Source: Planctomycetota bacterium (GTDB lineage: Bacteria > Planctomycetota > Brocadiia > Brocadiales > Brocadiaceae). From it: a stretch of 50,123 nucleotides of DNA. Where the stretch lies: the NCBI GenBank assembly GCA_016873165.1, contig VGXV01000026.1:1-50123 (forward strand), in the 5' to 3' direction. Below the pieces are notes generated by a model. That model was not told where the DNA came from, searched no databases, and saw nothing but the letters and a program-made list of their open reading frames with translations. The number at the start of each line of letters is the position of its first letter. Position 1 is the first letter of the stretch. The position numbers were made by a program, and so were the translations under genes. Positions 27,112 to 35,939 of this stretch are shown piece after piece.

Positions 27112-27194
27112 GTCAAAACCGTAATTATGCAAATTTTGCGTTAAAAAAAAGACCCTACTATTTCCATTCCACTATGTCCTGCAATCGGAACCAT

Positions 27195-27395
27195 AAGTAA
27201 CAATATTACTGTTACTTAATAACACCGCAGAGAAAACAGACAGTTATATGAGCACATATGAACGAACCGATAGTTTCAATATATTTTACAGGATGACAGA
27301 TTATAACCACCATTAATACCCAACACATTATTTATATCTCTGCAAATTTTGCATAAAACCATCTTCGAAAAAATTTCTCTTGAAGCTCTCAAGAG
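27195..27395. promoter_or_regulatory. Two dyads upstream of the polysaccharide locus
   Basis: AAGTAACA-N7-TGTTACTT at 27195-27217 and CTCTTGA-N5-TCAAGAG at 27377-27395 are perfect dyads in an otherwise gene-free region. The second is centred about 100 bp before the sigma-54-like -24 element, the range where NtrC-type activators bind. Either could be the activator site; this is inference from position and symmetry only. Confidence 0.4.
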
Positions 27396-27484
27396 CGAAA
27401 TATCACTATTTTTATTTTACAGTTGTATTTATTCTCCTTCAATTTAAGCAGTTAGTTATAAAAGGAGACACCAGATACTGGTTT

Positions 27485-27500
27485 TGGTCTTTGGTTTGCT
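27485..27500 (+). promoter_or_regulatory. Candidate sigma-54 promoter of the polysaccharide locus
   Basis: TGGTCTTTGGTTTGCT has GG and GC separated by 10 bases (GG 27486-27487, GC 27498-27499), 81 bp before the epimerase ATG. An NtrC-type activator gene is encoded directly upstream. Confidence 0.5.
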
Positions 27501-27580
27501 TTACATGTCAATCACAATACAAGTATGATTTATGAATTTCTTTGTGCAAAAGTAATGGGTCAAACTTAAAAGGGGGAATT

Positions 27581-28543
27581 ATGAAAATAGTCGTAACAGG
27601 CGGTGCGGGATTCATTGGCTCTAACCTGGTGGATCAACTCATTGAACATGGACATCGTGTAGCAGTCATAGATGACCTCTCAACGGGCAAAGAAGAGAAC
27701 ATCAATAAGAAAGCGGAGTTTTTTAATATTGATATTTGTGACGCGAAAGGCATGGAAGAGGTCTTTAAAAAAATACAACCCGATATAGTAAGCCACCACG
27801 CCGCGCATGCTAACGTGCGGAAATCGGTAGAAATGCCTGTGTATGATGCGAATATCAATATTTTAGGCTCATTAAATCTGTGCCAGCTATCAAAGAAATA
27901 TCAGATTAAAAAATTTATCTATGCATCCACAGGAGGCGCTGTTTACGGAGACCCAAAACACCTGCCCGCAAATGAAGCCACTCCCGCAGAACCTCTTTCG
28001 CAATATGGCGTAAGCAAACACACGATAGAACATTATTTGTATGTTTTCTATAAATTGTACAACCTGAACTTTACCATTTTAAGATACCCCAATGTGTATG
28101 GGCAACGGCAGTCTCCTCATGGAGAAGCGGGAGTCGTCGCAATCTTTAGCGAACTCATGCTTCAAAACAAACAGCCCACCATTTTTGGCGACGGTTCAAA
28201 AACAAGGGATTATGTTTATGTCGATGATATCGTAAAAGCGAATATTGCGGTTCTTGGCAATATCGGGAACGGAGAAATCTACAATCTTGGATGGGGAAAA
28301 GAAATTTCCGATATGGAAGTATTCCTGGCGGTAAGGCGGGCGTTAAACTCTGAAATAGAACCTATTATGGGCAAGAAACGTCATGGCGAAGTAGACCATA
28401 TCTGCCTGGATAATTCGAAGGCACGGAAAGAAATTAAATGGACGCCAAAAGTTACCTTCGAAGAAGGCATCAAAAAAGCCACAAAATATTATAAAGAAGT
28501 TACAAAAGCAGAAGAGCAATTATGCGAAACGGTAAAAGTTTAA
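27581..28543 (+). CDS. NAD-dependent sugar-nucleotide epimerase/dehydratase
   Basis: 320 residues from ATG 27581, preceded by AGGGGG; the upstream in-frame ATG at 27542 lacks such a site. It is an extended short-chain dehydrogenase with Rossmann motif TGGAGFIG (about 6-13), the Thr/Ser-rich STGGAVYG segment (about 119-126) and catalytic Tyr142-x3-Lys146 in YGVSKHTIEHY. Closest in style to UDP-glucose/UDP-glucuronate 4-epimerases, but the exact sugar cannot be read. It would supply an activated sugar in the cytoplasm for the surface polysaccharide. First gene of the 16-kb co-directional locus. Confidence 0.88.
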   Translation: MKIVVTGGAGFIGSNLVDQLIEHGHRVAVIDDLSTGKEENINKKAEFFNIDICDAKGMEEVFKKIQPDIVSHHAAHANVRKSVEMPVYDANINILGSLNLCQLSKKYQIKKFIYASTGGAVYGDPKHLPANEATPAEPLSQYGVSKHTIEHYLYVFYKLYNLNFTILRYPNVYGQRQSPHGEAGVVAIFSELMLQNKQPTIFGDGSKTRDYVYVDDIVKANIAVLGNIGNGEIYNLGWGKEISDMEVFLAVRRALNSEIEPIMGKKRHGEVDHICLDNSKARKEIKWTPKVTFEEGIKKATKYYKEVTKAEEQLCETVKV

Positions 28544-28756
28544 AGGCGATGTCGTCGAAATTAATTAGGTTGGGTTTTAAAAGACAAAAAACCTAACGAC
28601 TTTTCTTTTTACCCACCCCTAACTCCCCTCCCAAGAGGTGACTTCTAATATTCCCCTCTTGAGAGGGGTTAGGGGTGTGTTAAAGGCATAATGAGAAACT
28701 TTGAAATTCCTAAACATTAAATTAGTAATCTTATACCAATACGTTTATTCATATAC
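28544..28756. repeat. Intergenic hairpins between epimerase and flippase
   Basis: An inverted repeat with arms CACCCCTAACTCCCCTC (from 28614) and GAGGGGTTAGGGGTG (to 28677) spans about 64 bp; TTAGGT/ACCTAA bounds a looser hairpin just before it. It may end some transcripts, but no T-run follows. No gene is present. Confidence 0.5.
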
Positions 28757-30328
28757 ATGCTAACAAAACAACCTCAGTTAAAAAAACCACAAAAAACGAT
28801 ATCCGAAGACACGGCAAAAGATGTTAAAAAATTCGCGAAAGGTGCGAGTTTCAGTTTTATTGGCAGTGTGGTGGGAAGGATCATCTGGTTCATTGCACAA
28901 GTCATCACTGCCCGCTTTCTTGGCATAGAACTATTTGGACTATTCATTCTCGGCCTTCTTATAGTAAAAATCTCAAGTCAGCTCTCGCGTGTAGGGCTTA
29001 ATAATGGCGCCCTTCGGTTTGTCGCCATGTATAGAAATGAAGATGTGAAAAAAACAAAAGGCGTTTTAATCAGCTCTTTTTCCATTTCTTTTTTCAATGG
29101 AATATTTCTTGGTGCCATTGCATATTTCACATCAGATTTTATTGCTGCATCATTATTTCACAAACCTCATTTGTCGGAAATAATAAAAACGTTTGCCCTC
29201 TGCATCCCGTTTCTTACAACCTTATATGTAGTAGCATTTGCTTCCAGAGGATTCCAGACAACGAGGTACTCTGTATATATAACTGAAATTATTCAACCGG
29301 CAGCAAATTTATTGTTTATTGCAGCAGCCATTCTTCTTGGCTATGGCCTTTTAGGCATTATTTGTGCGTATATAGTTTCGCATGCAATAGCCCTATTGGC
29401 AGGATATTATTTTATTACCAAACAATTTAAAGATCTGCTGCTTAAGACAATCAAGCCTGTTTATGAAACAAAAAAACTTTTAACCTATTCTGCTCCCCTG
29501 TTATTAACCGAATTTTTAATGTTCCTGCTGTCATGGGTTGATACCCTCATGCTGGGATTTATGAAAACCTCTGCCGATGTAGGCGCTTATCGGGCAGCTT
29601 CTCAAATCCCCATATTTCTTCTTTTAATTGCAAGGGCTTCCAATTCCATCTATGCCCCTTCTGTTGCCGAACTTTACTATCGGGGAAAAAAGGAAAGGTT
29701 GGAGTCTCTTTTAAAAACGTCCACACGCTGGATATTTTTCTTTACCTTTCCCCTTACAATAATACTCATTTTTTCTTCAAAGGAAATAATGTCCATTTTC
29801 GGCAAGGAATATACGGATGCCGGTTCTTTTGTTTTAATCGTTCTGGCATTAGCCCAGTTTATTAATTGTGTGACAGGAGGAGTTGGCAGCAATCTCTCCA
29901 TCTGCGGAAAACAAAAGCTGGAAATGGTGAATAATATCGCCATGTTTGTCATGAATGGAATACTTAATTATTTTCTTATTTTATCGTATGGCGCTGTAGG
30001 CGCAGCAATCGCTACAGGAATTTCTATTGCTACGATAAATGTAATCAGACTTATTCAGGTATACATCATCTTCAAAATACACCCTTATAATGTCACTTAT
30101 GTTGCAGGCATTATCAGTGGAACTATTGCCATTTTTCTTCTCTATTATTACGGGCACTATCTCCCGTACAAATCATATGCAACAAGTCTCACTGCAAAAA
30201 GCCTTGGGGTAGCGCTCATATTCAGTATCTCATTTATCATTACCGGTCTTAAAGAGGAAGACAAGGTTTTGCTTTCTTCAATAACAAATAAATTCAAACT
30301 AAAATCTTCTTTGATAAAAACACAATGA
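28757..30328 (+). CDS. Polysaccharide flippase (Wzx/RfbX-type)
   Basis: An integral membrane protein of 523 residues with about 14 hydrophobic segments after a 30-residue basic cytoplasmic N-terminus. It belongs to the MOP superfamily by overall layout: a repeated N-terminal helix bundle beginning GASFSFIGSVVGRIIWFIAQ, a central conserved LLLTEFLMFLLSWVDTLMLGF (about residues 250-270, the repeat of the first half), and a C-terminal extension. It would flip lipid-linked repeat units across the inner membrane. The stop overlaps the start of the first sulfotransferase by 4 bp (ATGA), so the two are coupled. The start lacks a good ribosome site. Confidence 0.9.
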   Translation: MLTKQPQLKKPQKTISEDTAKDVKKFAKGASFSFIGSVVGRIIWFIAQVITARFLGIELFGLFILGLLIVKISSQLSRVGLNNGALRFVAMYRNEDVKKTKGVLISSFSISFFNGIFLGAIAYFTSDFIAASLFHKPHLSEIIKTFALCIPFLTTLYVVAFASRGFQTTRYSVYITEIIQPAANLLFIAAAILLGYGLLGIICAYIVSHAIALLAGYYFITKQFKDLLLKTIKPVYETKKLLTYSAPLLLTEFLMFLLSWVDTLMLGFMKTSADVGAYRAASQIPIFLLLIARASNSIYAPSVAELYYRGKKERLESLLKTSTRWIFFFTFPLTIILIFSSKEIMSIFGKEYTDAGSFVLIVLALAQFINCVTGGVGSNLSICGKQKLEMVNNIAMFVMNGILNYFLILSYGAVGAAIATGISIATINVIRLIQVYIIFKIHPYNVTYVAGIISGTIAIFLLYYYGHYLPYKSYATSLTAKSLGVALIFSISFIITGLKEEDKVLLSSITNKFKLKSSLIKTQ

Positions 30329-31251
30329 AAAACCCCCTCTTAAATAAAAAATCTTTTATTATTGGCGGCACAATGAAAGCTGCAACGACTTCAGTTTTTA
30401 CCTATTTAAATGCACATCCACAAATATGTGGTTCTTCTGTGAAGGAAACCACATTTTTCGGAAAACAATTTACAGGAAATATCGATACAGACTTCAACAC
30501 GTATTCCAATTACTTTAAAAAATGCCCTCGTAATGCTGATTATATTATGGAAGCCTCCACTGGTTACCTTCATGGAGGTATAAAGGTTGCAAAAAGAATA
30601 AAAACTATGTTTCCGGGTGTAAAGTTGTTGTTTATGTTAAGAAATCCGACAGACCGGCTTTATTCCTACTACAATCATATGGTGAGTAAGTTAGTTAGTG
30701 ATTTTGATAACACAATTACCTTTAACGAATACGTTGAAAAATGTTTTGAACATGTAAATAACGGAATAAATCTCGGTCAATCGAAAACAAATCACCTGCA
30801 CTTTGCAGCTTTATCACATGGCCGATATGCCACGTACATAAATGAATATTTCCAAATATTCCCCCGTGAACAAATAAAAATTATGTTTTATGAAAAATTA
30901 AACAACAACCCAAAACTTTTTATGTATCGGTTATGTGATTTTTTAGAAATCGATAAAGACTTTTATAACCTCTATACGTTTTCAAAACTTAATGTAACGT
31001 TCAGTTCAAAACTAAAATTTCTTCATACGCTCGCTCTCACCGCCAATAATAAATTAGAACGTTATACACGGCGATACCCGGGAATAAAGCGAAAAATAGT
31101 ATCAATTTATAAATATTTTAATGAAGAAAAGGTAAAAAAGACGGTAATTTCCGACAAAACAAGGGCATCTCTGGAAGAATACTACAAAAAAAGTAATCAT
31201 GAATTGGCAAATATTCTATTGGGAACCGATGTTCCTCCATGGGTAAAGTAG
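30325..31251 (+). CDS. Sulfotransferase 1 of the polysaccharide locus
   Basis: A PAPS-dependent sulfotransferase of 308 residues. The 5'-phosphosulfate loop is GGTMKAATTSVF (about residues 12-23), with Ala where Gly is usual. The 3'-phosphate motif is LLFMLRNPTDRLYSYYNH, with the conserved Arg and Ser/Tyr region about 100-115. A HPQI segment following the loop is typical of heparan-sulfate-type enzymes. It would transfer sulfate from PAPS to a hydroxyl or amino group of a sugar. Starts within the flippase stop codon. It is one of three divergent sulfotransferases in the locus, so the polymer or a precursor is probably sulfated at several positions. Confidence 0.88.
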   Translation: MKNPLLNKKSFIIGGTMKAATTSVFTYLNAHPQICGSSVKETTFFGKQFTGNIDTDFNTYSNYFKKCPRNADYIMEASTGYLHGGIKVAKRIKTMFPGVKLLFMLRNPTDRLYSYYNHMVSKLVSDFDNTITFNEYVEKCFEHVNNGINLGQSKTNHLHFAALSHGRYATYINEYFQIFPREQIKIMFYEKLNNNPKLFMYRLCDFLEIDKDFYNLYTFSKLNVTFSSKLKFLHTLALTANNKLERYTRRYPGIKRKIVSIYKYFNEEKVKKTVISDKTRASLEEYYKKSNHELANILLGTDVPPWVK

Positions 31252-31339
31252 TTGAATAAATTGAAGGAAATGCCCCTGTATTAAATTTATTAGATACTCA
31301 AAATAATTAGATTATGGAGATGTTTCACTGCATATATTT

Positions 31340-32266
31340 ATGAAAATGACAAAAACAAAAATAAATTTACCGAATTTTCTTATAGTTGGCGCTGCTAAAA
31401 GCGGAACGACTTCGCTGTATTATTATTTGAAGCAACATCCTGAAATCTACCTGCCGAAGATAAAAGAGTGTAAGTTTTTTTCTCATATGACGGGAGATTA
31501 CAAGGGACCTGGAGATGAAGAAGATTTAAATAAACAGATAATTAAAACACTGGATGATTATAAACTGTTATTTGCAAATACTACTGATGAAAAAGCCATC
31601 GGAGATATATCACCCGATTATCTCTATTATTTCCATGAAAGCATCAAAAATATAAAAAGTATTTTAGGGAACAACGTAAAAATACTCATAATATTAAGGA
31701 ATCCCATAGAGCGCGCTTATTCTAAATACCTGCATAACGTGAGAGAAGGTTTCGAAACATTATCTTTTGAGGAAGCATTGAAAGAAGAAAATGTAAGAAA
31801 AAATAATAATTGGGGATGGGGATGGTATCTAGTGGAAAGTGGTTTATATTTTAATCAAATTAAAACATACATGGATAATTTCTCACAGGTACAGGTACTC
31901 TTTTATGAAGATTTACTGAAGAATACTTTAGATCTTATGAAAAGAATATTTCTTTTTTTAGAGATCGATCCTAACTTTATTCCAAATATAGAAGTAAAAT
32001 TTAATGCGTCCGGTAAACCTAAAAATAAATTTATCAACAATATGCTGGTACGGCCCAGTTTCCCAAAAACCATTTTGAAAGGTTTAACAAAACCTTTTTT
32101 GTCGGACGACAAAAGAAGGGAATTAAAAGAATCTCTCAGGGCAAAAAACACGGAAAAAATATCAATGGAAGAAGACACACGCGCTTACCTTCGGGATGTT
32201 TTTAAAGAAGATGTGTTGAAGCTTCAGGCATTAATTAATAAAGATTTATCGTATTGGCTGGCATGA
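31340..32266 (+). CDS. Sulfotransferase 2 of the polysaccharide locus
   Basis: 308 residues. The PAPS loop VGAAKSGTTSLYYYLKQHPEI is canonical (about 16-36), followed by KECKFFSH; the 3'-phosphate motif is ILIILRNPIERAYSKYLH (about 114-131). It shares the fold of heparan-sulfate-type sulfotransferases but differs from sulfotransferase 1 along most of its length, so it is not a recent copy. The gene is separated by 88 bp from the previous one. Most likely acts on the same glycan at another position. Confidence 0.9.
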   Translation: MKMTKTKINLPNFLIVGAAKSGTTSLYYYLKQHPEIYLPKIKECKFFSHMTGDYKGPGDEEDLNKQIIKTLDDYKLLFANTTDEKAIGDISPDYLYYFHESIKNIKSILGNNVKILIILRNPIERAYSKYLHNVREGFETLSFEEALKEENVRKNNNWGWGWYLVESGLYFNQIKTYMDNFSQVQVLFYEDLLKNTLDLMKRIFLFLEIDPNFIPNIEVKFNASGKPKNKFINNMLVRPSFPKTILKGLTKPFLSDDKRRELKESLRAKNTEKISMEEDTRAYLRDVFKEDVLKLQALINKDLSYWLA

Positions 32267-32319
32267 ATATTGGCATTGTGCTTATTTACCAGTCTGAAAA
32301 CTTAGGTGGAGTTTAACGT

Positions 32320-33339
32320 ATGGGTTACTTCTATTCTCCCTCACAACTTGTAAATTATTTTAAAGCAAGGCGCGGGGGACATTCTTCTCTCTGCAATAAT
32401 GAACCACTGCAAATATGTTTATATTTAACAGATAGATGTACTTTGAACTGCACATGGTGTCTGCGGCAATCCGAATCAAGTGAAAATTATGGTAATGGAT
32501 TTGAAAAGAAAAGAGACGATTTAACACTTGAAAGGGCAAAAGAAATTTTAAAATTCTTTCCCAATGCCGGGCATGTAAACTTTGCAGGCTTCGGCGAACC
32601 TTTAATGGTTAACGATTTGTTCAGAATTAATGCTGCGTTCAAAAAACGCCCCATGAGGACAAGCATGATTACCAACGGCACGCTTTTACTTGAAAGACTG
32701 AACGATATTTTACAGGCAAATTTTAAATATATTTCGATCAGTCTTAATTCGTTAGATGCGAAGGGTTATTCCATAACCTGCGGTTCCAGTGAAAATACGT
32801 TTTACAATGTATTAAAGGGAATTCAATTATTGGTAGAAAAAAGAAAATCATCAAAACCACGCGTCCATATATCATTTGTATTAACACGCGACTTATTCTA
32901 TCGAACACCGGAAATTGTAAAATTAGCGCAGGAGCTTCGTGTCGATTGCCTTGATTTGCATAATGTGATTTCTCACAACAATTACAATGATTATGATAAT
33001 GTATTAACAGTAGATGATGAAGAAGTTGTCACAAAAATCTCTGAATGGAAAAACCAGAAATATACTGTTCATATTAATTGGCCAAGATTAGTCAAAAAGG
33101 GATTAGAAAAACCTGCGAGAATATGCAAACCCCTTTGGAACTGGCTTGGCATCGATATGGAAGGCAATACCGCGGGTTGTCATAAGGCAATGGGTACGGA
33201 TAAAAAATATGGGAATATTTTCAAAGAAGGCAACATGGTATGGAATAATGACTTCAGAAGAAACCTGAGAAACTCATTTCTTGAAGGATGTACTTTTGCA
33301 TACGATTGCTGCAGAACGTGTGTGGTTGACCAACCATGA
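32320..33339 (+). CDS. Radical SAM protein with C-terminal Cys cluster (1)
   Basis: 339 residues. The iron-sulfur motif is CTLNCTWC (about residues 43-50), followed by SAM-binding GFGEPL (about 90-95). A C-terminal segment with Cys at about 268 and 287 and a CCRTC pair near the end resembles a SPASM-type auxiliary cluster region. The start is supported by GGTGGAG. The substrate is not known. Radical SAM/SPASM proteins modify peptides or sugars; the setting between sulfotransferases and a polymerase favours a sugar or lipid-linked substrate. The stop overlaps the polymerase start. Confidence 0.85.
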   Translation: MGYFYSPSQLVNYFKARRGGHSSLCNNEPLQICLYLTDRCTLNCTWCLRQSESSENYGNGFEKKRDDLTLERAKEILKFFPNAGHVNFAGFGEPLMVNDLFRINAAFKKRPMRTSMITNGTLLLERLNDILQANFKYISISLNSLDAKGYSITCGSSENTFYNVLKGIQLLVEKRKSSKPRVHISFVLTRDLFYRTPEIVKLAQELRVDCLDLHNVISHNNYNDYDNVLTVDDEEVVTKISEWKNQKYTVHINWPRLVKKGLEKPARICKPLWNWLGIDMEGNTAGCHKAMGTDKKYGNIFKEGNMVWNNDFRRNLRNSFLEGCTFAYDCCRTCVVDQP

Positions 33340-34760
33340 AAAAAAGAGAGATTATAATAGCAATATGTTTTTCATTTTTTGTTTCTGTTTTACTGTTGTT
33401 TGGAAACAAAACTTCCTATGGAATACTATTTTCTGTTTTCTTCAGCATCATCTATCTCATTTTAATTTTAAAACTGAAGGTACTAAACGTAACACGATAT
33501 ACACTATACTTTGTTATTTTTACCCTCCCTTTTCCCTATTTAATCAAATTCGGAGGAAACGACGCCTTAACTATCAATACGTTACTTATCTATTTTACGT
33601 TCATAATATTAGTCATAAACAACATGGTAAATAAAACATCATTATTTATAAAACTGGAATATGAATTCATCCTGCCCCTGTTTATTCTTTTTGGATTTAC
33701 AATGACATTCTTGTGCAATCCAAATTTTTTTGGGCAATCGACAAGACAATATATTTCGCATTGCAGCGGAATATTATTATATTTTATTCTCCTCGCCACG
33801 GTAAAAAACTATTCCGGAATATTTCTGATTATAAAAATAATACTTTTTACCATTGTCCTGCAGGCAGTAGTATCTCTCTTACAGATCGAAGCCCCGGGAA
33901 TCGCTTCCTTTTTTGAAATTTTCAAAAGAGGAGATGCAGAAGTAGGTGCTGCTTTCAGACATGATAGTATACGTGCCGGAGGCACTATCGGGGAATATGA
34001 ACTCATCGCTGAATGGTTCCTTATCGGTGCCGTATTATCATTTGCCCTTATTTATGAAACAAGGCAAAATAAATATTTCTTCCCTCTATTCTGCTGCTTA
34101 GCCGGTATAGTTTTCACTAAATCGCGTGCACCCTTAGGGCTATTTTTCCTAACATTTTTTATGATATCTTTCTTATTCCTGTTACTCAAAACAGATAGAA
34201 GGATAATAACCGTTAAGTTAATTTTAACCTTGGTGTTTTTATGCGGAATAATTTTTACTCTTTTTAGCGGACATGTAGAGCAATTGATGGGAAGGATCGA
34301 AGAATTTTCTAAGGCAACAGATGTCACCGACCTGGAAGCAATCCATAGAGAAGGAGCATGGGGAGCAGCATTTTATGCCCTAAAAAATCCTAAATTTTTT
34401 GGCAGAGGATTTAGCAATTTAGATAATTATTTTAGCCTGAATTCGTTCCACTCATTATATTTAACTATTCTATTCAGATATGGAATTTTCGGGGTTCTGG
34501 TTCATTTACTGTTTTGGATTATTATGTTTATAAATGCATGGTTCCTTATTTTGGGCCGTGAAAAAATTCAAAATTGGTATTTACTTTTTTTCCTTACGGT
34601 AACCATTATGGTAATGCTTCTTGACGAAATCATAATTGAATATTTAAGACAGTCTCCGACTATTCAGTTTGCATGGACACTATACGCCTTATTAATTATT
34701 ACTTTGAGACTAAACAGGAAAAAAAATGAAAATATTATGGTTCCCAAGGTTGCAGTTTGA
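33336..34760 (+). CDS. O-antigen polymerase/ligase-like membrane protein
   Basis: 474 residues with about 11-12 hydrophobic segments and a long polar loop in the second half (about 315-365), the layout of Wzy polymerases and WaaL ligases. That loop contains REGAWGAAFYALKNPKFFGRG, the HxxxG-type stretch typical of Wzy_C/O-antigen ligase proteins. It would polymerise repeat units or ligate the chain on the periplasmic side. The start ATG overlaps the radical SAM stop, and it overlaps the next glycosyltransferase by 35 bp, so translation is coupled. Confidence 0.8.
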   Translation: MKKREIIIAICFSFFVSVLLLFGNKTSYGILFSVFFSIIYLILILKLKVLNVTRYTLYFVIFTLPFPYLIKFGGNDALTINTLLIYFTFIILVINNMVNKTSLFIKLEYEFILPLFILFGFTMTFLCNPNFFGQSTRQYISHCSGILLYFILLATVKNYSGIFLIIKIILFTIVLQAVVSLLQIEAPGIASFFEIFKRGDAEVGAAFRHDSIRAGGTIGEYELIAEWFLIGAVLSFALIYETRQNKYFFPLFCCLAGIVFTKSRAPLGLFFLTFFMISFLFLLLKTDRRIITVKLILTLVFLCGIIFTLFSGHVEQLMGRIEEFSKATDVTDLEAIHREGAWGAAFYALKNPKFFGRGFSNLDNYFSLNSFHSLYLTILFRYGIFGVLVHLLFWIIMFINAWFLILGREKIQNWYLLFFLTVTIMVMLLDEIIIEYLRQSPTIQFAWTLYALLIITLRLNRKKNENIMVPKVAV

Positions 34761-35898
34761 TATCGACAAACTGCATATCACTACCTGGCGTGAAATGTGC
34801 AGAGAATTAGAAGATACTTTCGGCTGTAAGATTAAAATTGCAATCGCAGGTAAAAATACTGACACCAGAATTTTTAACAGAGATTATATACCTATCTTTA
34901 TTATAAGAAAAAAGATAATGAGAATAGCGTCTTATCTCATATTTGGTTATCTGAAATTTATTGCCACCTATATAACGTATAGACCACAAATTGTAATTTT
35001 TGACCTGTACAGCATATGGTTTAGCATACCTTTTGCCATTTTTACAAGAAAACAATCAAAATTTATTATCGACAACAGAACCCCTTTTTACAATGCTACG
35101 TCAAATAGCGCTGCCGAAGTAAAAGATAAATTAATGCAGATATACACAAAGCTAGTTTATTGGTACTGTAAAAATTTCTTACACGGCATGACGGTAATTA
35201 CTGAATACTACAAACGAGAAGTATGCAATAATTTTCATTTTTTGGAATCTAAAGTAGACGTGTGGGGTTCAGGGGTGAACGTCGATGTTTTTTCACCCTA
35301 TAAATATAGAGAATTCGAAAGACCTGCCTTTCTGAAAGGTAAATTTGTCATAATGCAGCACGGCGAAATTTCTCAAAACAGAGGTCTATTCGAAACAATT
35401 ACCGCATTAAATATTCTGCACAATAAAGATATTTGCCTCTTGCTCATAGGAGATGCATCTGCCGGCAGCAAGACAAAAGAAGAACTTCTTCTTTTAATTA
35501 AAAACTTAAATGTAGAAAATAATGTTTACGTGCTGCCACCCGTACCTCATTCAGAAATCCCTAAATATATCAGTTATTGTGATTGTGCAATTATGGCCTA
35601 TCCGGACATAGAATATTGGAATAACAATAATCCGATAAAACTTCTTGAATATCTGGCCATGGGAAAAGTAGTAATTTGTACAAATATGTGGACATTCAGA
35701 GACGTCATAGACAATAAAAAGTGCGGCTATTATATTCCGGACAATCAACCCAAAACAATCGCCAATGCAATAAATGCTTGCTATGAAAACAGAAAATTAT
35801 TGGACGAATGGGGAAAAGAAGGCATTGAAATTATAAAGAAAAGATTTACCTGGAATAAACAGGCAGAAAGACTTTACAAATTTACTATGCATTTATAA
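34726..35898 (+). CDS. Glycosyltransferase, GT4-like (1)
   Basis: 390 residues, GT-B fold by pattern. The N-terminal half is divergent; the C-terminal half carries VIMQHGEISQNRGL (about 208-221), LLLIGDASAG and the GT4 donor-site region with a shifted E-x7-E (NNNPIKLLEYLAMGKVVI about 302-319). It would add a sugar from a nucleotide-sugar donor to a lipid-linked acceptor at the cytoplasmic membrane face. The exact linkage cannot be read. Overlap with the preceding gene indicates operon organisation. Confidence 0.85.
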   Translation: MKILWFPRLQFDIDKLHITTWREMCRELEDTFGCKIKIAIAGKNTDTRIFNRDYIPIFIIRKKIMRIASYLIFGYLKFIATYITYRPQIVIFDLYSIWFSIPFAIFTRKQSKFIIDNRTPFYNATSNSAAEVKDKLMQIYTKLVYWYCKNFLHGMTVITEYYKREVCNNFHFLESKVDVWGSGVNVDVFSPYKYREFERPAFLKGKFVIMQHGEISQNRGLFETITALNILHNKDICLLLIGDASAGSKTKEELLLLIKNLNVENNVYVLPPVPHSEIPKYISYCDCAIMAYPDIEYWNNNNPIKLLEYLAMGKVVICTNMWTFRDVIDNKKCGYYIPDNQPKTIANAINACYENRKLLDEWGKEGIEIIKKRFTWNKQAERLYKFTMHL

Positions 35899-35939
35899 GC
35901 CGAATAACATCCTGATTTAAATAAAAGGAATATACTTTT

